A stretch of 7,398 bases of DNA, from assembly GCA_022729775.1 (NCBI GenBank), contig DZBA01000003.1:1-7398 (forward strand), given 5' to 3'. Numbering within the stretch: position 1 is the stretch's first letter; the number at the start of each line of letters is the position of its first letter. The position numbers were made by a program, and so were the translations under genes. Under the pieces are notes generated by a model. It had not been told where the DNA came from. It saw nothing but the letters and a program-made list of their open reading frames with translations, and searched no databases. Origin of the DNA: Anaerolinea thermophila (GTDB lineage: Bacteria > Chloroflexota > Anaerolineae > Anaerolineales > Villigracilaceae). Positions 1-5,793 of the stretch are shown in pieces.

Positions 1-852
1 CAACGAATCCAACTCCTCATCGGAATAATAATAGATCGTCACGGTGCCGCCATTTTTGCCATGCTTTAACGCAACCTTCGTGCCGAGGCTGTTTTGCAGG
101 CGGGTTTCCACGTCGCTGACATTGGCATTGCGAGATGGCTTCTTTGCTTTCGGCGGTTTTTGTCCGCTGAGTTTGCGAATCAACTCCTCAGTCTGGCGCA
201 CATTCAACGCGAGGTTCATAATCGTAATCAACGCAGAGGCTTGCGCCTTTTGCGTGGAAAGCGAAAGCAGCGCGCGCGCGTGACCTTCGGTAACTTTGCC
301 ATCCACCAACGCCTGCTTGACCGTATCCGCAACGCCGAGCAGCCGCAGCGTATTCGTCACAGTGACGCGATTTTTCCCCACGCGCCTCGCAACCGCTTCA
401 TGCGAGAGTCCGAACTCCTCCACAAGTTGACGATAGGCTTCAGCTTCTTCAATCGCGTTCAAGTCCGCGCGCTGCACGTTCTCGATGAGCGCGACTTCCA
501 GCATTTCCTGATTGTTTGCCTGACGCAAAATGACAGGGACGGTTTTCAACCCCGCGCGCTGTGAAGCCTGCCAGCGACGCTCTCCCGCGATGAGCGTAAA
601 AGTCCCATCCGATTGAGAGGTAACAATCAGCGGCTGGATGACTCCATGCTCGCGGATGGAAGCAGCCAAATCCGCGAGTTCTTCCTCTTTGAAATGATTG
701 CGCGGCTGGCGCGGATTCGGCTTGATGGCGTCCACCGCGACTTGCTGCACGCCGCCTCCCCCGCCTGTATGTTGAACAGGTGAAGACTGCATCTTCCCGC
801 CAGTGGGAATAAGCGCATCCAATCCCTTGCCAAGTCCTTTTCGTTGGGTCAT
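1..852 (-). CDS. parB: Chromosome-partitioning protein ParB (Spo0J/Noc family), 3' end cut by window edge
   Basis: This is the centromere-binding CTPase of the ParABS segregation system. It loads at parS, spreads along DNA as a clamp and stimulates ParA. 284 residues are visible with no stop; ParB proteins are usually about 280-300 aa, so only a few C-terminal residues should be missing. The N-terminal KGLGKGLDALIPTG (5-18) is the classic basic ParA-stimulating tail. The ParB N-domain follows, with NPRQPR (46-51), the GERR CTP-binding box (90-93) and ENVQRADLN (124-132). A helix-turn-helix lies at about 148-171 (LSHEAVARRVGKNRVTVTN), then GHARALL (190-196). The C-terminal dimerisation domain ends in YYYSDEELDSL. 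ATG at 852-850 is preceded by AAGGA (864-860) with a 7-nt spacer. The gene lies 90 bp downstream of parA in the same direction. One oddity is Gln95, where GERRxR proteins carry Arg. The identification is very secure. Confidence 0.96.
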   Translation of the reverse strand, partial: MTQRKGLGKGLDALIPTGGKMQSSPVQHTGGGGGVQQVAVDAIKPNPRQPRNHFKEEELADLAASIREHGVIQPLIVTSQSDGTFTLIAGERRWQASQRAGLKTVPVILRQANNQEMLEVALIENVQRADLNAIEEAEAYRQLVEEFGLSHEAVARRVGKNRVTVTNTLRLLGVADTVKQALVDGKVTEGHARALLSLSTQKAQASALITIMNLALNVRQTEELIRKLSGQKPPKAKKPSRNANVSDVETRLQNSLGTKVALKHGKNGGTVTIYYYSDEELDSL

Positions 853-880
853 GAGAAATTCCTTAAATTTTTTTACGGAA

Positions 881-940
881 TCCAGAAGTTCTACTTCTGG
901 ACTTGCTACTGGAAGCCCGCAAGTAAAACTTGCGGAGTCC
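881..940. repeat. Compact inverted-repeat cluster between parA and parB (REP-like hairpins)
   Basis: Two perfect palindromes lie side by side. Arm TCCAGAAGT (881-889) pairs with ACTTCTGGA (893-901) around a 3-nt loop. Arm CCGCAAGT (917-924) pairs with ACTTGCGG (928-935) around AAA. In addition GGACT (899-903) pairs with AGTCC (936-940), and the ACTTGC at 901-906 could pair with GCAAGT at 919-924 instead of the second hairpin's own arm. The folds are therefore partly mutually exclusive. The element nearly fills the intergenic space of a probable parA-parB transcript. On the minus strand it is followed by an A-rich stretch, not a U-run, so it does not look like an intrinsic terminator. It could be a REP/MITE-like interspersed repeat or an mRNA stability or processing element; only the structure itself is seen. 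Confidence 0.75.
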
Positions 941-942
941 TT

Positions 943-1719
943 TTACATCTTTACGCCATCACTTTTCAACAATTCTTTTGCCAGCGCTTCATAAGCCGCC
1001 GCGCCAACTGAGGTCGGCGCATATACAGAGATGGGCAAGCCATACGATGGCGCCTCGGCAAGGCGAATATTACGCGGAATAATGCTCTTGAATACCTGCT
1101 CTGGAAAGTGATTGTTGACTTCTGTCACGACATCGTTGGAAAGGTTGGTACGGTTGTCGAACATGGTCAACACAACGCCGCGCACGTTCAATTCCGGGAA
1201 GAGCAGCGAGCGCACGCGCTCGATGGTCTGCGTCAATTGACCCAACCCCTCCAGCGCGAGATATTCACACTGCACAGGGACAATCACGCCGCTGAGCGCC
1301 GCCATTAAACCGTTTACGGTTAATAAGCCAAGCGAAGGCGGACAATCTATCAAGATGTAATCATAACGGTCTGCAATTTGCAGCAAGGCTTTGCGTAAAC
1401 GCGATTCGCGCGCGAGTTCGTCCACCAGTTCCACTTCCGCGCCGGCAAGCGAAGGCGAAGAAGGAAGCAGCGATAAATTCAAGCGCTCATTAAGCAAAAC
1501 ATACGAGGCAATACTTTCATCGCCGAGCAGCGCTTCATACGTTCCGCCTTCCACATTTAACTTATCCACGCCGAGACAGGATGTGGCATTGGCTTGCGGG
1601 TCGAGGTCCACTACCAACACGCGCTGTCCGAGCTGCGCGAGATATGCGCCAAGATTGATCGTGGTCGTGGTTTTTCCCACGCCGCCTTTTTGATTTACGA
1701 GCGTATAAATACGAGTCAC
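943..1719 (-). CDS. parA: Chromosome-partitioning ATPase ParA (Soj-type, Walker A variant)
   Basis: 258-aa ParA/Soj ATPase. It dimerises on ATP, binds nucleoid DNA non-specifically and is released by ParB-stimulated hydrolysis, which moves parS complexes. The deviant Walker A motif KGGVGKTT is at 11-18 and Walker A' VLVVDLDPQANAT at 34-46. Walker B is at 121-128 (YILIDCPP). Gly12, Lys16 and Asp40 fall at the same numbers as the well-studied Soj residues. Arg190 and Arg219 match the positions of Soj's DNA-binding arginines. There is no N-terminal HTH, so this is the short chromosomal type and not the autoregulating plasmid type Ia. I choose GTG at 1719 because GGAGGT sits 6 nt upstream and the protein then starts MTRIYTLVNQKGG. 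Starts further upstream (ATG 1740 or 1833) read into the preceding gene and add no family sequence. The start overlaps the upstream stop by 4 nt. Confidence 0.96.
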   Translation of the reverse strand: MTRIYTLVNQKGGVGKTTTTINLGAYLAQLGQRVLVVDLDPQANATSCLGVDKLNVEGGTYEALLGDESIASYVLLNERLNLSLLPSSPSLAGAEVELVDELARESRLRKALLQIADRYDYILIDCPPSLGLLTVNGLMAALSGVIVPVQCEYLALEGLGQLTQTIERVRSLLFPELNVRGVVLTMFDNRTNLSNDVVTEVNNHFPEQVFKSIIPRNIRLAEAPSYGLPISVYAPTSVGAAAYEALAKELLKSDGVKM

Positions 1720-2564
1720 TGAATGACCTCCATCAAACATTCTTCGATTTCTTTCAAGGTCGGGATTGCATCCAACCCCACGCGGAGGACAGACCGCGCC
1801 GCAAGTTGAGTCGCAAACCGCGCGGCTTCCCATGGGTCGCGGGTGGAATATAAACGGAAGAAAAACGCCGCCGCAAAAATATCGCCCGCGCCGGTGGAAT
1901 CAATTTCATCCATCACAGGCGGACGGAAGCGGCGGCGGTCACCGTTCCAATGTAAGACCGCGCCCGCCGCGCCTTCTGTCACGCACAAAATCCGCGTGTG
2001 ATGCGCCATCTCTTCCACAAGTTCCAAGTCTCGCGCCGCGTCTTCGACGCTTAAGATAACCGCGCCCGCGCGATTCAACGCGGCTTCATCCATCCACTTG
2101 CGCGGGGATACTTGACCTTGCGCGTCCCATTCGCGCATCCACCCCTGCGGCGTAAGCCCCAGCATCGAAGGGGATAATTTCTCCGCGAGCGATGCGTCCA
2201 ATTCATTTGCAAGCGGCGCAAGATGAATCATGGTCGTGCTGCGCCATGCCTGCGGAATATGGTCGAGCAAAATCGGCGCGGCGCGGTGATGCAAAATTTG
2301 CTTGCGCCCGTCTTCTGTTTGGATGTTTTCAAATGTTGTGCTGTGTTCCGCTGCGACATTCACCAGCGGAATTCCAGCAAGCGCGTCGAGCGGCGCGTCG
2401 CCAGCGGATGACGTAACAATGCCAACGCGCAGCCCCATCGCGCGCGCGGTCAACGCGGAGTAAGCAGCTGTCCCGCCGAGGCGCTTTCCGCGCGGGGTGA
2501 TGTCCACTGCGAGATGTCCAATCACAAGATAATCTATTGGTAGAAGGGGAGCAAGTTCAAGCAT
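1716..2564 (-). CDS. PfkB/ribokinase-family carbohydrate kinase
   Basis: 282-aa kinase of the PfkB superfamily, which moves a phosphate from ATP to a hydroxyl of a sugar, nucleoside or related polyol in the cytoplasm. The N-terminal part has a beta-strand with an Asp (YLVIGHLAVD, 12-21) and the Gly-Gly substrate motif GGTAAYSA (30-37). TTFENIQTEDGR (76-87) lies in the lid and substrate region. The C-terminal part has VTEGAAGA (195-202) and the anion-hole signature DSTGAGDIFAAA (222-233), with Asp228 as expected catalytic base. At 282 aa it is a little shorter than ribokinase. The substrate cannot be told from sequence; ribose, fructose, inositol and nucleosides are all open. It is first in a minus-strand unit with parA and parB. 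Its stop overlaps the parA start by 4 nt. No Shine-Dalgarno precedes the ATG and a TATAAT box lies 6 nt upstream, suggesting a leaderless mRNA. Confidence 0.9.
   Translation of the reverse strand: MLELAPLLPIDYLVIGHLAVDITPRGKRLGGTAAYSALTARAMGLRVGIVTSSAGDAPLDALAGIPLVNVAAEHSTTFENIQTEDGRKQILHHRAAPILLDHIPQAWRSTTMIHLAPLANELDASLAEKLSPSMLGLTPQGWMREWDAQGQVSPRKWMDEAALNRAGAVILSVEDAARDLELVEEMAHHTRILCVTEGAAGAVLHWNGDRRRFRPPVMDEIDSTGAGDIFAAAFFFRLYSTRDPWEAARFATQLAARSVLRVGLDAIPTLKEIEECLMEVIQ
1726..1731 (-). promoter_or_regulatory. Shine-Dalgarno GGAGGT that sets the parA GTG start
   Basis: On the minus strand GGAGGT is followed by the 6-nt spacer CATTCA and then GTG. It is the strongest ribosome-binding site in the window. 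It lies inside the last codons of the PfkB-family gene, allowing both reinitiation and independent initiation of parA. Confidence 0.85.
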
Positions 2565-2570
2565 GGGAGA

Positions 2571-2598
2571 ATTATATTACAGTTACATGAGCTTTCGA
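2571..2598 (-). promoter_or_regulatory. Candidate leaderless promoter for the PfkB kinase-parA-parB unit
   Basis: On the minus strand a perfect TATAAT (2576-2571) lies 16 nt downstream of TCGAAA (2598-2593), a 4/6 match to TTGACA. Only 6 nt separate the -10 box from the ATG at 2564, so transcription should start at or within a base of the start codon. No purine-rich ribosome site precedes the ATG. This is consensus matching by eye, not a measured start site. Confidence 0.5.
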
Positions 2599-2605
2599 GT
2601 AAAAT
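2576..2605 (+). promoter_or_regulatory. Candidate leaderless promoter for the deacetylase-MBOAT cluster
   Basis: TAAAAT (2600-2605) is a 5/6 match to the -10 consensus and lies 7 nt before the ATG at 2613. A weak -35 candidate, ATTACA (2576-2581, 4/6), sits 18 nt upstream of it. The bases just before the ATG (CGCCTCC) contain no Shine-Dalgarno. This promoter overlaps the opposite promoter almost completely, so the two probably compete for RNA polymerase. Confidence 0.42.
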
Positions 2606-2612
2606 CGCCTCC

Positions 2613-3353
2613 ATGTCTGAAGAAAAAGAATACCTTCCCAAAGTTGCCATGTCTATCGTTGCCCACCCTGACGACCAAGATTTTACAATTGCCGGCACGC
2701 TGGCAAAGTGGGTAAAAGCCGGGTGCAGGGTGATTTCAGTGTTAATCACCAGCGGTGACTCTGGTTCGAACGACATCACCAAAGGCGCGGAATATAAACC
2801 GGAACTGGCAAATCTGCGCGAGGCAGAGCAGCTTGCCGCGAATGAGATTCTTGGAATCAAGGAAACTATTTTCCTTCACTATCCTGATGGCGAACTGGTC
2901 GCGGATATGAAATTACGCAAAGACCTTACGCGCTTGATTCGAATCCACAAACCGGATGTAGTCGTGACGGGCGATCCCACCGCGCGGTTTTACGGCAACG
3001 GATACATCAACCACCCCGATCACCGCGCCGCCGCCGAAGCCGCGCTATATGCGGTCTTTCCTTCGGCTGGCACACGCCTCATCTTCACCGACCTGCTCGC
3101 AGCAGGGCTTGAGCCGCATAACGTTAAACGCTTCTACATGCACGGCGCGGAAAAATGCGATACATGGGTGGACATCGCCGAAACATTAGAAATCAAAATC
3201 GAAGCGCTGAAAAAACATATCAGCCAAAGCGATACGCATGATATAGACCAATGGATACGCGACTGGGCAAAAGAGGAAGGGCAGGAAAAAGGCTTGCCAT
3301 GCGCTGAGGCTTACAGAGTGATGATCCTGCAAAAAGAGGAAGAACACGCATAA
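2613..3353 (+). CDS. PIG-L/LmbE-family zinc-dependent N-deacetylase
   Basis: 246-aa cytoplasmic metalloenzyme of the PIG-L/LmbE fold. Members remove the N-acetyl group from GlcNAc-containing conjugates, such as GlcNAc-phosphatidylinositol, MshB and BshB substrates, and antibiotic sugars. The N-terminal zinc motif is AHPDDQD (17-23). By family analogy His18 and Asp21 are metal ligands and Asp20 is the general base. The second motif, NHPDHRAAAEA (133-143), supplies the third ligand His137 and a catalytic His134. NLREAEQLAANEILGI (67-82) and LHYPDGEL (88-95) are also typical of the family. The usual Glu after AHPDD is replaced by Gln22. No signal peptide is seen. It is the first gene of a plus-strand cluster; its TAA overlaps the next ATG by one base. 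The exact substrate is unknown; the following acyl-transfer genes suggest a cell-envelope sugar or glycolipid. Confidence 0.9.
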   Translation: MSEEKEYLPKVAMSIVAHPDDQDFTIAGTLAKWVKAGCRVISVLITSGDSGSNDITKGAEYKPELANLREAEQLAANEILGIKETIFLHYPDGELVADMKLRKDLTRLIRIHKPDVVVTGDPTARFYGNGYINHPDHRAAAEAALYAVFPSAGTRLIFTDLLAAGLEPHNVKRFYMHGAEKCDTWVDIAETLEIKIEALKKHISQSDTHDIDQWIRDWAKEEGQEKGLPCAEAYRVMILQKEEEHA

Positions 3354-4759
3354 TGGGTTTTACAACTTACAATTTTTTAGTTTACTTTTTGACGTTTTTC
3401 ATCCTTTACTGGCTTGTTCCCAACCGCCAATGGAAGAATGCCCTGCTGCTTGCGGGCAGTTATGTTTTTTATGGCTGGCTGGCGGCATGGCATGTGGTTG
3501 TTATATTTCTCTCCACCACAGCGGATTATTTCCTCGCGTTGGGCATGGCGCGCTGGAAGGCAAAATCCGCGCTGCTGGTGTGGCTCGGCGTAATTCTCAA
3601 TCTCAGCCTGTTGTTATTTTTCAAGTATTATTTTTTCTTCAACCTATCATTGGCAGAGACGTTAAACAACATCGGAATCGGCGGCGATATTTTTTTCATG
3701 CGCATCGCCCTGCCTCTTGGGCTTTCATTTTATCTCCTTAAAAAAATCGGCTACCTGATTGACGTTCATCGCGGAACATATAAACCCGCCCGCGATTTTA
3801 TTGCTTTCGCCGCGTATGTTGCCTTCTTCCCACAGGTTTTATCCGGTCCCATTGACCGCCCGCAAAAACTCCTCAACCAATTATATGAGCCGCGCGCATG
3901 GAAGTCTGAAAACTTTCACAATGCGTGGAGGCTGTTGGTGATGGGATTTTTCAAAAAGATTGTAATTGCCAACACAGTCACTGCCATTGTTGGGCAAATC
4001 TTTGGGCTTGGCGAGCCATCCAAAGTATTGCTGCTTGTCGGCGGGCTTGGTTTCGCGCTGCAAATTCTCGCGGATTTTTCGTCCTACACCGACCTTTCGC
4101 GCGGATTTTCCTTCCTGCTTGGTTTTGAAACTACCGAAAATTTCAACCGCCCTTATCTTTCCCTCACCCCGGGAGAATTCTGGAATCGCTGGCATATCTC
4201 GCTTTCCTCCTGGCTGCGCGATTATATTTTCTTCCCGCTGCGCCGCATCCTATTAAAGAATAAAGACCGCGTGCCAGATGTTTTGATTCAATCCATCCCG
4301 CCGCTGGCGACCATGACCGTCAGCGGGCTATGGCACGGCGCAGGCTGGACGTTCACTCTATGGGGAATATATTACGGCGTGTTGATTGTTCTTTATCAAC
4401 TCATTGGCATCCGCGGAGATTGGAAGCCTGACAACAAAGTGAAATTATTCCTCGGATGGCTTGTGATGTTTTCGCTGACCGTCTTTGGCTGGTTGATATT
4501 CAACGCGCCATCGCTCGATTGGCTGTGGAATGCGCTTGCAAATACGCCGCTCTACCGGAACTCAAACGAATTAATTGCAGCATTTGTCTTGCTGGTGATG
4601 ATTGCCTTCTACGCCTCCCTGCTGGTCGTAAAAATGTTAATGGATCAATACGCCAAAGAATTCATCAGCCTCCATGCCGTTTACTATGCCTGCGTTACAA
4701 TCGTAACCATCATCTTTATCAATTCGTCTTCGCCTGATTTTATTTACGTGCAATTCTAA
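3353..4759 (+). CDS. MBOAT-family membrane-bound O-acyltransferase (AlgI/DltB-like)
   Basis: 468-aa polytopic membrane protein that should pass an acyl (often acetyl) group across the membrane for O-acylation of an extracytoplasmic polymer, as AlgI does for alginate and DltB for teichoic acid D-alanylation. Hydrophobic segments lie roughly at 6-22, 29-64, 73-98, 115-130, 148-164, 191-241, 313-351, 364-385, 406-428 and 442-457. Family motifs are clear: FFPQVLSGPIDRP (158-170), DFSSYTDLSRGFSFLLGFE (241-259), NFNRPYLSLTPGEFWNRWH (263-281), and SGLWHGAGW (324-332) with the expected catalytic His328. The C-terminus FIYVQF resembles AlgI endings. Length is normal for the family. Start ATG 3353 overlaps the deacetylase stop as TAATG. 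A purine-rich AGAGGAAG lies just over 10 nt upstream, so initiation is probably by coupling. The next gene is its likely SGNH partner. Confidence 0.94.
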   Translation: MGFTTYNFLVYFLTFFILYWLVPNRQWKNALLLAGSYVFYGWLAAWHVVVIFLSTTADYFLALGMARWKAKSALLVWLGVILNLSLLLFFKYYFFFNLSLAETLNNIGIGGDIFFMRIALPLGLSFYLLKKIGYLIDVHRGTYKPARDFIAFAAYVAFFPQVLSGPIDRPQKLLNQLYEPRAWKSENFHNAWRLLVMGFFKKIVIANTVTAIVGQIFGLGEPSKVLLLVGGLGFALQILADFSSYTDLSRGFSFLLGFETTENFNRPYLSLTPGEFWNRWHISLSSWLRDYIFFPLRRILLKNKDRVPDVLIQSIPPLATMTVSGLWHGAGWTFTLWGIYYGVLIVLYQLIGIRGDWKPDNKVKLFLGWLVMFSLTVFGWLIFNAPSLDWLWNALANTPLYRNSNELIAAFVLLVMIAFYASLLVVKMLMDQYAKEFISLHAVYYACVTIVTIIFINSSSPDFIYVQF

Positions 4760-5781
4760 TGTCCTCACAAAACACTTTCGTCCGCTACCTGCTCATCCTT
4801 ATGGTGTTGACTTTTGCCAGCAGCCTGTTCCTGCCGCGATATTACAACATCCCATATCCCAAACCGTTGGGGATGGAATTCGACCCGGTTATTAAAAAGA
4901 AACCCATTAACGCAATTTCAGAAGAAAAACCAAATGTTGTGTTAATTGGCGATTCGGTTCTCTTTGTCGGGGTGGATCATGAAAAGTTGCCACAATTACT
5001 TGGCGTCAAGACATATAGCATCGCGTACCCCGGCGCAGGCTCGTCAATATGGTATCTGGCGTTGAAAAATGTCGTGCTGGAAGCCGCGCACACGCCCAAA
5101 TATGTAGTCATCGTCTTCCGCGATACGAAGCTAACCCTGCCCGCGCTGCACACCACAGGTCCATACTTCGAGGCGCTGGATGATTTCGCTGGGCGAAACG
5201 AGCCGCTGGTGACAAAACTCGCATATATCAACCAAATGAGTCCCATCGAAAAATTCGCGGAACAATACCTGCCAATATATAGCGCGCGCTGGGAAATTCG
5301 CCGCGCGTTGGATGCCCATGTCCGCTATACTGCGCCAGCTGCGCTGAACTGTCCCGCCCCCTGCGTCAACACCGCGCTAGACTCCGTCTTTGGCAAAAAC
5401 ACCATGGAAATCACTGCATTCAATCGCGGCGTTGAAAATCTATACGCGCCAGAATTCCTGAACTTTGAGAAGCAGGTCGAGAAATCCTTCCTCCCCCACA
5501 TGATCCAACTGGCAGGAGAAAATGAAATCGAGCTGATCTTTGTCCGCACCAAGTCACTTGTATTTCCAGACCGCGCATCAGAGCCGCCGGCGCTTCGGCG
5601 TTACATTGAAACGCTAGGGCGATATCTGGGCGGATACGATCATGTCCATTTTATAGATTTTGCGCATGATGAACGGATGAAGCCCTCATACTTTGAAGAC
5701 GAGGTACACTTCACGGCAGAAGGGAAGGAAATATTTACACAAATGCTTGCCGATGCATTGAAGTTGATAATCGCCCATTAA
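4759..5781 (+). CDS. Membrane-anchored SGNH-hydrolase-like protein, probable MBOAT partner (DltD/AlgX-like role)
   Basis: 340 aa. One N-terminal membrane segment at about 9-26 is preceded by a short hydrophilic tail. With no signal-peptidase site evident, it looks like a signal anchor with the main domain outside. The domain shows SGNH block I, VLIGDSVLF (61-69, Ser66 as nucleophile), and a block II-like glycine in AYPGAGSS (89-96). Block V is DEVHFT (314-319), giving Asp314 and His317 of the DxxH motif. The block III GxND asparagine is not evident: the corresponding strand reads VVIVFRDTKL (116-125). A Cys198-x3-Cys202 pair could form a disulfide outside the cell. Such proteins beside an MBOAT usually move the acyl group from the transporter to the polymer. 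The start overlaps the MBOAT stop (TAATG) and has no Shine-Dalgarno, so translation is probably coupled. The SGNH fold is well supported; the transferase role is inferred from context. Confidence 0.82.
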   Translation: MSSQNTFVRYLLILMVLTFASSLFLPRYYNIPYPKPLGMEFDPVIKKKPINAISEEKPNVVLIGDSVLFVGVDHEKLPQLLGVKTYSIAYPGAGSSIWYLALKNVVLEAAHTPKYVVIVFRDTKLTLPALHTTGPYFEALDDFAGRNEPLVTKLAYINQMSPIEKFAEQYLPIYSARWEIRRALDAHVRYTAPAALNCPAPCVNTALDSVFGKNTMEITAFNRGVENLYAPEFLNFEKQVEKSFLPHMIQLAGENEIELIFVRTKSLVFPDRASEPPALRRYIETLGRYLGGYDHVHFIDFAHDERMKPSYFEDEVHFTAEGKEIFTQMLADALKLIIAH

Positions 5782-5793
5782 TTCGTCAAAACA

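Noticed and set aside
266..284. Alternating GC run (GCGCGCGCG) as a Z-DNA or repeat element
   Set aside because: It falls in the parB codons for the conserved GHARALL motif and is explained by CGC/GCG codon preference.
94..564. 156-codon open frame on the plus strand
   Set aside because: It lies fully antisense to parB, which has unmistakable motifs. The translation is Arg/His-rich shadow sequence with no recognisable domain.
881..940. Intrinsic terminator between parA and parB
   Set aside because: The hairpins are strong, but no U-run follows on the minus strand; the following bases are A-rich. parB would also lose its only evident upstream promoter.
1391..1693. 100-codon plus-strand open frame opposite parA
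   Set aside because: It is a low-complexity Ser-rich shadow of the conserved ParA frame, with no independent support.
943..1833. Longer reading of ParA starting at ATG 1833
   Set aside because: The extra 38 residues are out-of-frame sequence of the PfkB gene, Cys/Arg-rich and unlike ParA. The GTG at 1719 has a perfect Shine-Dalgarno and family-standard length.
2534..2860. 108-codon minus-strand open frame across the divergent promoter region
   Set aside because: It is antisense to the deacetylase start, covers both promoters and overlaps the kinase start. The translation has no domain features.
3881..4195. 104-codon minus-strand open frame inside the MBOAT gene
   Set aside because: It is antisense to the most conserved part of the MBOAT protein, with no ribosome site or family resemblance.
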